A DNA stretch of 64,000 bases from Candidatus Dormiibacterota bacterium (GTDB lineage: Bacteria; Chloroflexota; Dormibacteria; Dormibacterales; Dormibacteraceae), in NCBI GenBank assembly GCA_003169845.1, contig PNAG01000023.1, positions 132,409 through 196,408 on the forward strand, read 5' to 3'. The notes under the pieces were generated by a model that saw nothing but the letters and a program-made list of their open reading frames with translations, made no database searches and was not told the origin of the DNA. The first letter of the stretch is position 1. The number at the start of each line of letters is the position of its first letter. Made by a program: the position numbers and the translations under genes. Below, piece by piece: positions 25,830 through 33,189 of the stretch.

Positions 25830-27793
25830 CAGGCGGTCAGCCGGCTTGCCTGGGGCACCGGTCCGTAATCGACGGTGTCGCCGATGATCGTAGGCAGCTG
25901 GCCGCCGAAGGTCAGGGTGTCGGCGATGACTCCACCGCCCTCGTCGGTCCTGAACGCTGAAGCTTTCTGGACGCTGATCGAGGCAGATGGCGTGTAGATG
26001 AGCCCGATGAAGGCGGAGTCTGTGGCCGCCCCGAGCGTGTTGCTGCAGGTGTTCGCGGGCGGATTCGCCAGGCCCGGCTCATAGAGCACCATCCAGTTGT
26101 ACTGGTAGCCGCTGAAGATGTAGACGTCGCCGCTGCTCGTGTCATTGACGCAGCCGCCGCTCGGAATGTAGAACGCGACCGCGCCAGGAGTGATGGGTGC
26201 TGGGCAGGCTGCAAGCGCGCCGGCGGTCGTGTCGCAATGGTTCTCGTTGGCGCGGTCGCCTGCAGGAGGCAGGGCGCCGAGGTTCGCGTTCTCATTGGGC
26301 AGGTTGCTCCGCAAAGGCGCCGTTTCGCCGGACGGCGGATATGCGCCGACCACGCCCGGAGCCGCAAGGGCATTGGGACTGAAGGAGAGGCCGAGCAGGG
26401 TGGCGTCGAAGACGGCGGTCTCGGTGCCCAGGCTGCAGGTCGAGCTGACGAAAGCACAGCCCCCGGTGTTGTCGTTCTGCTGGGTACCCACCGAGGGGAT
26501 GTTGCCGGCCAGGCCAAACGGTCCCGAGCATCCATTGTTGGGTGGAGCTGCGTAGACGTTGTACGAGATCGCGCCTGGAACGTTGCTGATCTGCAGCTGC
26601 ATCGCCTGACTGTCGCCGATGAATACCGTGTGACAGTAGGAGGGCGCGCTCTCGCGACCGTAAGGGACGCCGTTGTAGACGCCTGGTCGTACGGAAGTGA
26701 CGAGGATGCTCCACGTCCCCTCCCTGAGCGTCCTGGAGGACTGCCCGACCGAAGTGACCTTGAGTGCCCCTGCGCAATGGACGTTGTCCGTGTTCCACAT
26801 CTGGTGGCCGGCCAGTTGGGTGTTGTTGTTGTATTGCGGCTCGTCCGGTGGCTTGAGCTCGTTGGAGACGAAGCTGCCGTTATTGGTATATCCGGCGAGC
26901 CACCTGTAAACCCCGCCCGCGAGGAAGTAGCACCGCCCTGACCGAAAGGCGGGATCCGCGGCGTAATCGCCAGGCGACAGGAGCACGTTGTCGAAGGGAC
27001 TTCCCTGCGGTCCACCGGCCACCGCAGGTGGCGGGTAGTTGGGATCGATGAACGTGTGACCGGTGCGGGTGGCCCCAGCAACGTCGGGATACGTGCATGG
27101 AGTCGGGTCGCCGCTGGGGAAGCACGTGGTCACGAGGTTTGAAACCGACGCCTGGCAGCGAGCGTACGCGTCGCCTGCCACCTGCAGCGATCCGAGCAGG
27201 GAGATCGCTCCGTTGGAGACCACGTCGCCGACGACGTTCATCGTGCCGCCACTGGTAACCGAGATCGCTGTGCCGCCCGTTCCATCGCATCCGGCGTGGT
27301 CAAGCGCTGCGATGGTGGGAGCGAAGAAGAGGTTGTTCACGCCGCTCGAGGCGGTGGCCGTCAAGCGGGGCGCCGCGCCGCTGGTGAGGATTTGCGCAAA
27401 CTCGAGCACGAGCGCGCGCGTCGCGGCGATGACGAACTGGCTTCCCTGCGGCCCGAGGGCGGAAACCACCTGCGTCAGAACCGTGGAGTCCGAGTAGGTG
27501 CAGGTCACGGTCCGCGCATTGGCGCCAGGGCTTCCGTAGCCGGCGCAGGAGGGCGCGGCATAGAGGCGCAGGTTGCTGCCGAAGATACCGGTGGCCGCCT
27601 GTTCCGCGGTGGAGTAGCTACCGGTCTGCTGCAAGGCGTCACCCGCCGCGAGGGCCGCGGCATCGACCGCCGCCTGGAGATCGCGGCGCAGCGCGTAGGC
27701 GCGCGAGCCGTCGACGGCAAGGGCGGCCATGCCGACGACCACGGCGATCATGATCGCGATCAGCACGATCGCCTGTCCCCGCTGCGGGTCCAT
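25829..27793 (-). CDS. TadE/TadG-like pseudopilin or surface protein, copy 1
   Basis: 654 residues. It begins MDPQRGQAIVLIAIMIAVVV and continues with the TadG-like GSRAYALRRDLQAAVDAAALAAGD. The rest is a large extracytoplasmic region similar along its length to the downstream copy: CDGTGGTAISVTSGGTMNVVG near 225 (beta-repeat, polymer-forming-like), GVYRWLAGYTNNGSFVSNEL, then NVPGAISYNVYAAPPNNGC and FSGYQYNWMVLYEPG near the end. Tandem duplication is clear. It is probably a minor pilin or pilus-tip surface protein of the Tad system. The ATG overlaps the stop of a short repeat-encoded frame (TGATG), and its own stop overlaps the next start in the same way, so the genes are tightly coupled. Confidence 0.85.
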   Translation of the reverse strand: MDPQRGQAIVLIAIMIAVVVGMAALAVDGSRAYALRRDLQAAVDAAALAAGDALQQTGSYSTAEQAATGIFGSNLRLYAAPSCAGYGSPGANARTVTCTYSDSTVLTQVVSALGPQGSQFVIAATRALVLEFAQILTSGAAPRLTATASSGVNNLFFAPTIAALDHAGCDGTGGTAISVTSGGTMNVVGDVVSNGAISLLGSLQVAGDAYARCQASVSNLVTTCFPSGDPTPCTYPDVAGATRTGHTFIDPNYPPPAVAGGPQGSPFDNVLLSPGDYAADPAFRSGRCYFLAGGVYRWLAGYTNNGSFVSNELKPPDEPQYNNNTQLAGHQMWNTDNVHCAGALKVTSVGQSSRTLREGTWSILVTSVRPGVYNGVPYGRESAPSYCHTVFIGDSQAMQLQISNVPGAISYNVYAAPPNNGCSGPFGLAGNIPSVGTQQNDNTGGCAFVSSTCSLGTETAVFDATLLGLSFSPNALAAPGVVGAYPPSGETAPLRSNLPNENANLGALPPAGDRANENHCDTTAGALAACPAPITPGAVAFYIPSGGCVNDTSSGDVYIFSGYQYNWMVLYEPGLANPPANTCSNTLGAATDSAFIGLIYTPSASISVQKASAFRTDEGGGVIADTLTFGGQLPTIIGDTVDYGPVPQASRLTA

Positions 27794-27936
27794 CAGTAAA
27801 GGCGCGGGGAAGGACAGTTGTCCTCCCCCGCGGGACCCCCTCCTCTCCTCGGCAACGGTAGGAGGCGCTCAGAACGGGCACGCCTGGGTGACGGCCGGAG
27901 TAAATCCGGCCTGAAGCTCCACTTCGACTCTTTCAT
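27793..27936 (-). CDS. Short repeat-derived frame linking tadE to the first tadG-like gene
   Basis: A 47-codon frame. It starts with an ATG overlapping the stop of the tadE-like gene (TGATG) and ends with a TGA overlapping the ATG of the next gene (TGATG). The peptide is basic and Pro-rich (KWSFRPDLLRPSPRR, then LPRRGGGPAGEDN) and is encoded entirely by intergenic repeat copy A. The same reading frame is open in copy B. It may be translated only to keep ribosomes moving across the gap; a function for the peptide itself is not supported. Confidence 0.3.
   Translation of the reverse strand: MKESKWSFRPDLLRPSPRRARSERLLPLPRRGGGPAGEDNCPSPRLY
27797..27925 (-). repeat. Structured intergenic repeat, copy A
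   Basis: Nearly identical to copy B over about 120 bp. It contains the same two strong hairpins, including GGCCGGA-GTAAA-TCCGGCC at 27893-27911. It fills the gap between the tadE-like gene and the first tadG-like gene. Confidence 0.8.
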
Positions 27937-28598
27937 CAATACTCCGTGCGGAAGATCGCGGACGCCGTGATCAGGATGTGGTTCGCGGTGGCCTGCGCGA
28001 TCACGGGGGTGATCAGGATCAGGTTGAACCTGATGGTTACCTGGAGCTGCTGGTTTCCACCCGCGGGGTTCACCGCGCTGCACGAGCCGGTTGCCGCCGC
28101 GGGATACTCGCCGCCCGGGGCATTGGGCGGCGGAGTCGTCTCCACCGTGGCCGGCGGGCCAGGCTCGGTGATGTAGAGCCAGGCAGCGTTATCCGGCGGG
28201 GTGGCGCTGGTGATCGGTCCCTGGGGGCAGGGTGCGGTCACGGGGGCGCCGATCAGCTGGCTGGTCACGGTCGCCAGGACGTCGGCATTCGCCGGCAGCT
28301 GGGCCGACGCACGGACGGCGGTCCGAGCGCCCTCGCGAGCCGCATGGTTGACCGTGTCGTAGTAGAAGACGGCGCGCCCGATGTCGACGATGCCGAAGAG
28401 GAGCAGCAGCAGGACCGGCGACACGAGGGCGAACTCGATCAGGGCCTGGGAGCGCTGAGAAGAGCGCGGGTGAGGACGTAAGTCCTCCCCCGCGGAACCC
28501 CCTCCTGTGCGCCGCGACGCCTGCAGGCGCCTGGTAATGGCAGGCGCGGTGACGGCCGGGATGAACCCGGCCTTGACACGATGTCTTGTCTTGTTCAA
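27936..28598 (-). CDS. TadE-like pseudopilin with a repeat-encoded N-terminal extension
   Basis: 220 residues if initiated at the TTG directly after the previous stop (TAATTG). The TadE segment is QRSQALIEFALVSPVLLLLLFG with the conserved Glu, followed by the usual DIGRAVFYYDTVNHAAREGAR. The secreted remainder has four Cys. No ATG, GTG or TTG lies near the pseudopilin segment, so the first 40 residues, encoded by intergenic repeat copy C, appear to be translated; alternatively initiation uses an unusual codon. TadE proteins are minor pilins needed for Flp pilus assembly and processed by the TadV peptidase, which is not in this window. Confidence 0.85.
   Translation of the reverse strand: MNKTRHRVKAGFIPAVTAPAITRRLQASRRTGGGSAGEDLRPHPRSSQRSQALIEFALVSPVLLLLLFGIVDIGRAVFYYDTVNHAAREGARTAVRASAQLPANADVLATVTSQLIGAPVTAPCPQGPITSATPPDNAAWLYITEPGPPATVETTPPPNAPGGEYPAAATGSCSAVNPAGGNQQLQVTIRFNLILITPVIAQATANHILITASAIFRTEY
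28460..28580 (-). repeat. Structured intergenic repeat, copy C (diverged)
   Basis: It has the same layout as copies A and B, but about 30-40% changed. The stems are preserved by paired changes: GAGGAC-GTAA-GTCCTC in the first hairpin, and GGCCGGG-ATGAA-CCCGGCC at 28554-28572 in place of GGCCGGA..TCCGGCC. Confidence 0.7.
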
Positions 28599-29126
28599 TT
28601 AAGTGCCCTGGACCGTCATATGGACGTTGGACGCCAGGCGAAACAGGCCGAACTGGGCGGAGATGAGGGGCGTGAGCGGACCGTACGAGTAAAGGACGAT
28701 CACGTTGAGATCGACCTGGCCCTGGGCCGCCGGGTCCGTCCCGGGCGTGTTGTTGTAGCAGATGTACAGCCACGCCTGGTTCGCCGTGGCCGGATACGCG
28801 GAGTTCGCGTAAGGCGGGTTGTGGTACAAGTTGCCGTCGGTCGGCGCCGGGCAGGTCGTCCCGGGGTTCTTCAGCGTCGAGGGCGGGATGGAGACCGTCG
28901 CCAGCTCGGCGTCGACCGCCGTCTTGATCGCGGTGTCGTTGAGCCAGGGGTGTGACTGGTGTGGGGCATCGAACCACGCCCCGTGGCGCGCTCCCTCGCG
29001 GGCGGCGTTCGAGAGGGCCTCGGTGATGTAGATCGCCCGCCCGATGTCCACCAGCCCACCGACCAGCAGCAGAAGCACCACCGACGAGAGGGCGAACTCG
29101 ACAAGGGACTGGCCCCGCTGGCTCAT
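28599..29126 (-). CDS. TadE-like pseudopilin
   Basis: 175 residues from ATG 29126. It begins MSQRGQSLVEFALSSVVLLL, a standard TadE N-terminus with the conserved Glu four residues after the basic cap, then GGLVDIGRAIYITEALSNAAREGARHGA. The extracytoplasmic part has Cys residues that could pair. An in-frame GTG at 29165 would add 13 residues and is less family-like. This is the first gene of the minus-strand pseudopilin operon and is divergent from cpaB, with only 68 bp between them. Confidence 0.88.
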   Translation of the reverse strand: MSQRGQSLVEFALSSVVLLLLVGGLVDIGRAIYITEALSNAAREGARHGAWFDAPHQSHPWLNDTAIKTAVDAELATVSIPPSTLKNPGTTCPAPTDGNLYHNPPYANSAYPATANQAWLYICYNNTPGTDPAAQGQVDLNVIVLYSYGPLTPLISAQFGLFRLASNVHMTVQGT

Positions 29127-29179
29127 CGACCGGCTCAGCAAGGGCCCCTTAGGGGGGCGCGGCACCGGACTATCTTGCC

Positions 29180-29185
29180 TATGAT
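29180..29185 (+). promoter_or_regulatory. Putative -10 box TATGAT for cpaB-tadB-tadC
   Basis: TATGAT lies 9 nt before the GTG start of cpaB, giving a leaderless or nearly leaderless transcript. No clear -35 is visible. Confidence 0.4.
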
Positions 29186-29194
29186 GGGTCGGCT

Positions 29195-29965
29195 GTGCGC
29201 CCCCTTATCTCCGGTCTGAGGTTCACCCGACCGTTCACCATCCTCGGAATCCTTCTCGCCCTGGTCGTGATCGGAGCATTCGTACTCGTAGCTCTCAACG
29301 CCGGGAACGCATCGAGCAGTCCCTCGATGACCGTGGTGGTGGCGACCAAGGACCTCCAGGCCAGGGTGGCAATCGACTCGGGATCGCTCACCTTGATGAC
29401 CATCCCGGTGCCCAACACCTACCCGAAGGTCTACTTCACCCGCATCGGGGACGTCCAGGGCCTGGTTCCGCTGGTGGGCGTTCCCTCGGGCCAGGCGATC
29501 ACGTCCAATGACGTGGCCAAACCGAACGCGGCGTTGGGCTCGCAGTCCGCGTTCCTGCCGATCCCGTCGGGCTACGTCGCCATCACCATCCCCACCAGCG
29601 AGCAGCAGGGAGTGGCCAACTACATACAGCCAGACGACTACATCTCGGTGATCGCGACCGTGTCCACCGCGGGCAAGGTGGCGTCCAAGACGATCTTCAT
29701 CGACCTCCACGTGATCCGGGTCGGCACGGCCGGAACGACCGGCAGCCCATCGACGGCCAGCAGCCTTACGGTCGTCGTGACCGAGTGCCAGGCCGAGGTG
29801 ATCACCTGGTTTCTGGACTATGCAGCGCTGAAGTACGTGCTCGAGTCGTTTCACGACTACAACCACTCCAGCGGCCAGAGCCCCGATCCTGGGTGCCCGA
29901 CTGTCGCCGCAGCCAAAGGCGTGACGCTGCAGGTCATCCAGGCCGCCTACCCGACCCTCTTCTAG
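29195..29965 (+). CDS. cpaB: Flp pilus assembly protein CpaB/RcpC-like
   Basis: 256 residues. One N-terminal membrane helix (FTILGILLALVVIGAFVLVAL), then an SAF/CpaB-type domain: VVVATKDLQARVAIDSGSLT, then VGVPSGQAITSNDV, and IPTSEQQGVANYIQPDDY, typical of periplasmic CpaB. CpaB gates or stabilises the outer part of the Tad secretion channel. The C-terminal 60 residues, with two Cys, are less conserved. GTG start at 29195. Four nt separate it from tadB, so cpaB-tadB-tadC form an operon divergent from the pseudopilins. Confidence 0.88.
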   Translation: MRPLISGLRFTRPFTILGILLALVVIGAFVLVALNAGNASSSPSMTVVVATKDLQARVAIDSGSLTLMTIPVPNTYPKVYFTRIGDVQGLVPLVGVPSGQAITSNDVAKPNAALGSQSAFLPIPSGYVAITIPTSEQQGVANYIQPDDYISVIATVSTAGKVASKTIFIDLHVIRVGTAGTTGSPSTASSLTVVVTECQAEVITWFLDYAALKYVLESFHDYNHSSGQSPDPGCPTVAAAKGVTLQVIQAAYPTLF

Positions 29966-29968
29966 GCG

Positions 29969-30913
29969 ATGAACCTTCCGCCACAGGTCATCGTTGCCGT
30001 GCCCATGGCGGGCGCGATCGTCGTCTTCTTCTGGAGCCTGGACCGCATCCGCAAGGAGCGGATCGCGCGGCCGTTTGTGGCAGCCACTCCAAGAGCCACG
30101 CCCCGAGAGCTGGTCGAGAGGCTGCTGCGGCCGGCCGCGGAGAACCTCAGCCAGCGCAGGAGCGCCAGCGGCAAGCCGACTCTCACCGAGGACCTGGCCC
30201 GCGCCGGACTGAACATCACGCCGGCCGAGTATCTCCTGATCCGGATAGGGGCCGTGGCGCTCGGAGCCCTGGTCGGGCTCTTCCGCTTCGGAATCTCGAT
30301 TGGGCCGATCATCCTGGGACTGGTCGGCTTTCTCGCGCCACCGCTGGTGATGACCTTCTTGCAGAGACGGCGCCAGGCGATGTTCAACGACCAGCTGACC
30401 GGCATGCTGCAGCTGCTTTCGAACTCGCTCAAGACCGGTTACGCGATCGACCGCGCGCTGGAGACCGTGGCGTCGAAATCCCAGCCGCCCGTCTCGACCG
30501 AATTCGAACGCGTCGCCACCGAGATCACGCTCGGTACCTCGGTCGAAGAGGCGCTGAGCGCATTGCTGCTGAGGATCAACAGCCCCGACCTGGAGTTCAT
30601 CGTGACCGCGATCCTCCTGCACACCCGGGTCGGCGGCAACCTGGCCGAGGTGCTCGACACGATTTCCGACACGCTCCGGGACCGCTTACAGACCAAGCGC
30701 GACATGAGCGTGCTGACCGCGCAATCGCGCGCGTCAGCGACGATCATCACCGGGCTGCCAATCCTCCTCGCGCTCGGCCTTTACGTTTTCGTCCCGGGCT
30801 ACTTCGCGCCCATGACCACGACGTTCGTCGGCTACGTGCTCCTCGGCATCGCCGCCTTGCTGATCCTGATCGGCAACGTGCTGATCCAGCGCATGACGAC
30901 TTTGGACGCCTGA
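29969..30913 (+). CDS. tadB: Tad/Flp pilus inner-membrane platform protein TadB
   Basis: 314 residues. N-terminal membrane helix, a basic cytoplasmic region, two helices around 95-135, a T2SSF-type domain (QLTGMLQLLSNSLKTGYAI, then FERVATEITLGTSVEEAL, and HTRVGGNLAEVLDTI) and two C-terminal helices. TadB and TadC form the platform on which the CpaF/TadA ATPase acts. The stop overlaps the tadC start by one base (TGATG). The ATPase partner in this locus is the giant cpaF fusion about 6 kb upstream. Confidence 0.92.
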   Translation: MNLPPQVIVAVPMAGAIVVFFWSLDRIRKERIARPFVAATPRATPRELVERLLRPAAENLSQRRSASGKPTLTEDLARAGLNITPAEYLLIRIGAVALGALVGLFRFGISIGPIILGLVGFLAPPLVMTFLQRRRQAMFNDQLTGMLQLLSNSLKTGYAIDRALETVASKSQPPVSTEFERVATEITLGTSVEEALSALLLRINSPDLEFIVTAILLHTRVGGNLAEVLDTISDTLRDRLQTKRDMSVLTAQSRASATIITGLPILLALGLYVFVPGYFAPMTTTFVGYVLLGIAALLILIGNVLIQRMTTLDA

Positions 30914-31797
30914 TGTCGGGGGTCGCCGTGATCGCCGGGATCATCTGCGGCGTGATCGTGATGGCGTACTTCATAGCGATCGATCAGTACCGGACCGCGG
31001 CACCCGCCACGAACGGAAGTTTCGGGCCTCAAGCGCCAAGACCGACCCTGATCAAACAGTTCGAGGCGATTGCCCGGCCGTTCACGTCCCGCCTGCCAAC
31101 CGAGGCGACGAGCCAGGTTCGCCAGAAGCTCAGCCGTGCCGGCGACCCTGGCGGTCTGACGCCAGCCGGTTTCCAGGCCGTGCGTTACAGCCTGGCAGCG
31201 CTGATGGCGATCGTCGGGCTGGGCCTGGGGGTCCTCGTTTCGGTTCCTGTGCCGGTCATCCTGGTCGCCCCCGTGACCGGCGTCGCGTTCGCGGTCGTCG
31301 GCTACTTTTTGCCACTCCTGTGGCTCGAGCAGCGAATCTCGGCGCGCCGGCACCAGATCCAGCGCTCGCTCGCGGAAGCGACCGACCTGCTGACGCTCGT
31401 CGTTGAGTCGGGCATGAGCCTCGACGAGGGGATGCTGAGCATCACGGAGCGGTTCCACAACGCCCTGGGCGACGAGATCGGCAAGGTGCTGCGCGAGATC
31501 CGTCTGGGAAGGCCGCGCATGAGCGCGCTCGAGCACATGGCAGAAACCACCGGTGTCCCAGACCTGCACCACCTGGTCGAATCTATCGTGCAGTCGGACC
31601 AGATGGGTGTGCCGATCGCGCGGCTGTTGCGCGTGCAGGCGATGGAGATGCGCCGCCGGCAGCGCCAGACCGCGCAGGAGCGGGCCGCCCAGGCTTCGTC
31701 GCGCATGGTGTTCCCCATGGTCGGCTGCATCTTCCCTGTGCTCTGGATCGTCCTGCTCGGCCCCGCCATCATCCAGATCTTGAAGTCGCTTCACTAG
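30913..31797 (+). CDS. tadC: Tad/Flp pilus inner-membrane platform protein TadC
   Basis: 294 residues from ATG 30913. It has an N-terminal helix (VAVIAGIICGVIVMAYFIAI), a pair of helices around 95-145 and a T2SSF domain (RSLAEATDLLTLVVESGMSLDEGM, quoted here as its two halves RSLAEATDLLT and ESGMSLDEGM). LVESIVQSDQMGVPIARLL follows, then a C-terminal helix FPMVGCIFPVLWIVLLGPAI. It matches TadC in length and layout. The frame is open far upstream through tadB but that part is a shadow; the TGATG overlap fixes the start. A MerR-type regulator follows 4 nt later on the same strand. Confidence 0.92.
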   Translation: MSGVAVIAGIICGVIVMAYFIAIDQYRTAAPATNGSFGPQAPRPTLIKQFEAIARPFTSRLPTEATSQVRQKLSRAGDPGGLTPAGFQAVRYSLAALMAIVGLGLGVLVSVPVPVILVAPVTGVAFAVVGYFLPLLWLEQRISARRHQIQRSLAEATDLLTLVVESGMSLDEGMLSITERFHNALGDEIGKVLREIRLGRPRMSALEHMAETTGVPDLHHLVESIVQSDQMGVPIARLLRVQAMEMRRRQRQTAQERAAQASSRMVFPMVGCIFPVLWIVLLGPAIIQILKSLH

Positions 31798-31801
31798 GTC
31801 C

Positions 31802-32149
31802 GTGAGCACGCGAGCGCCGCGCGGCGCGCAGCCGTCGTTCAGCGATCTCGACAAACCCCTCTACACCATCAGCGTCGCCGCCGAGATCCTGGAGACGCAC
31901 CCGCGCACGCTGATGCTCTACGAAGACGCGCGACTGATCGAGCCGCACCGCACGAGCACCAACCGCCGCCGTTACTCGCAGCGCGACATCAGCAAAGTGC
32001 AGGTCATCCAGCACCTGACGCGAGTGAAGGGCGTGACGCTCGCCGGCGTGCGGCACATCCTGAGCCTGTTCGAGGTGATGAAGAAGCACCGGGTGGAACC
32101 GCCGGCCGACCTGAGAGAAATCTTCGACCGCTACTCGCAAATCATCTAG
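31802..32149 (+). CDS. MerR-family regulator, HspR-like
   Basis: 115 residues. Winged-helix MerR DNA-binding domain at about 18-88: YTISVAAEILETHPRTLMLYE is the HspR-type helix-turn-helix, then GLIEPHRTS-like wing (actual DARLIEPHRTSTNRRRYS) and DISKVQVIQHLTRVKGV. A short helix (HILSLFEVMKKH) follows, with no effector domain, as in HspR. HspR represses dnaK and clp genes under normal temperature; no such gene is adjacent, and the position directly after tadC suggests either read-through or control of the Tad locus. GTG start 4 nt after the tadC stop. Confidence 0.88.
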   Translation: MSTRAPRGAQPSFSDLDKPLYTISVAAEILETHPRTLMLYEDARLIEPHRTSTNRRRYSQRDISKVQVIQHLTRVKGVTLAGVRHILSLFEVMKKHRVEPPADLREIFDRYSQII

Positions 32150-32164
32150 GAAGCTGCAAACGTC

Positions 32165-32187
32165 CCCTCTCCCCTTCGGGGAGAGGG
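32165..32187. terminator. Bidirectional terminator hairpin with a UUCG loop
   Basis: CCCTCTCCCC and GGGAGAGGG flank TTCG, a very stable stem-tetraloop. It lies between the convergent MerR gene and rsfS. This type of GC-rich hairpin is a common intergenic element in high-GC genomes. Confidence 0.7.
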
Positions 32188-32210
32188 CTAGGGTGAGGGG
32201 CCTCAGCCTG

Positions 32211-32606
32211 TCAGGCCGTCGCAGCTTTACGCCGCCGCTTCGCCGCCGGCGCCCACAGGCTCTCGAGGTCGTAGTACGAGCGCTCTCCCGGCAGGAAGAC
32301 GTGCGCCAGCACCGAGTCGAAGTCGAGGAGAATCCACGTCGCATCCTCGTAGCCGTCGACCGCCATCGGCCGGAGCTCTTTTGCCCTCGCGGCCTCGACC
32401 ATCCCGTCGGCGATCGCGCGGACCTGGCGGTCGGTCTCCCCCTCGCAAATCACGAAGTAGTCCGCGATGGAGGTTTGCTCGCGCACGTCGATCACCACCG
32501 GGTCCCAAGCCTTCTTGTCGACCGCCGCGCCGCGCAGCAGGCGCGCCAGCTGCAGCGGGGTCAATCCCTTCGGGGCTCTAGGTGCCAACGTTTCGATTAT
32601 CTCCAT
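32211..32606 (-). CDS. rsfS: Ribosomal silencing factor RsfS
   Basis: About 131 residues from ATG 32606 (a TTG at 32588 is an alternative). RsfS/YbeB/Iojap fold: AAVDKKAWDPVVIDVREQTS, then ADYFVICEGETDRQVRAIAD and the signature GYEDATWILLDFDSVLAHVF, ending with RSYYDLESLW. It binds ribosomal protein L14 and blocks subunit joining in starvation. The start overlaps the nadD stop by 29 bp; nadD-rsfS is a common pair. A basic Ala/Lys tail (KRRRKAATA) ends the protein. Confidence 0.93.
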   Translation of the reverse strand: MEIIETLAPRAPKGLTPLQLARLLRGAAVDKKAWDPVVIDVREQTSIADYFVICEGETDRQVRAIADGMVEAARAKELRPMAVDGYEDATWILLDFDSVLAHVFLPGERSYYDLESLWAPAAKRRRKAATA

Positions 32607-33189
32607 ACAGGTGATGCGATGCGATGTAGCGATCGACGGCCGGAGGCAGCTTGCCTTCCACCGATTCGCCGGCGGCGAGCGCACGCCTCAGCTCGCTGCC
32701 TGACACGTCTGGAGTCGGAACGATGCATTTGATGACCCGCCCCGGAGGAAGACCGGTAGCTGCGAGCTCGGATGGTTTCGGAGCGTCCAGGCCCGGTCGG
32801 GTAACAATCACGACGGACGCCAGTCGGCTCACCCGCTCAGGCTCGCGCCAGGTGCTGAACAGGCGCGCCGCGTCCCATCCGAGGATGAGGAACAGCTCGT
32901 CATCCGGACGATCGCGATGCAGCTCGCTCAACGTGTCCACTGTGTAAGACCTGCCACCGCGCTTCGCCTCGACGTCCGAGACCTCGAATCGAGGCTCGCC
33001 CTGGACGGCCAGCCTGGCCATCTCAAGCCGATCCTCGGCCGGCGCCGAGGCCGGCGCCCGGTGAGGCGGCCGCGAGCTCGGGATGAAGAGCACGCGATCG
33101 AGGTCCGCGCAAACCATCGCGACCCTGGCCGCAGCGAGGTGTCCTCCGTGAATGGGATCGAATGTCCCGCCGAGGATGCCCACCCTCAA
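32578..33189 (-). CDS. nadD: Nicotinate-nucleotide adenylyltransferase
   Basis: 203 residues. It has the nucleotidyltransferase signature GGTFDPIHGGHL near residue 7 with the HxxH-like motif, FIPSSRPPHR, and the C-terminal Ser-containing motif VSGSELRRAL. It adenylates nicotinate mononucleotide to deamido-NAD in NAD synthesis. ATG start at 33189 overlaps the obg stop by 4 bp. The order obg-nadD-rsfS after rplU-rpmA is widespread in Gram-positive-type genomes. Confidence 0.94.
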   Translation of the reverse strand: MRVGILGGTFDPIHGGHLAAARVAMVCADLDRVLFIPSSRPPHRAPASAPAEDRLEMARLAVQGEPRFEVSDVEAKRGGRSYTVDTLSELHRDRPDDELFLILGWDAARLFSTWREPERVSRLASVVIVTRPGLDAPKPSELAATGLPPGRVIKCIVPTPDVSGSELRRALAAGESVEGKLPPAVDRYIASHHLYGDNRNVGT

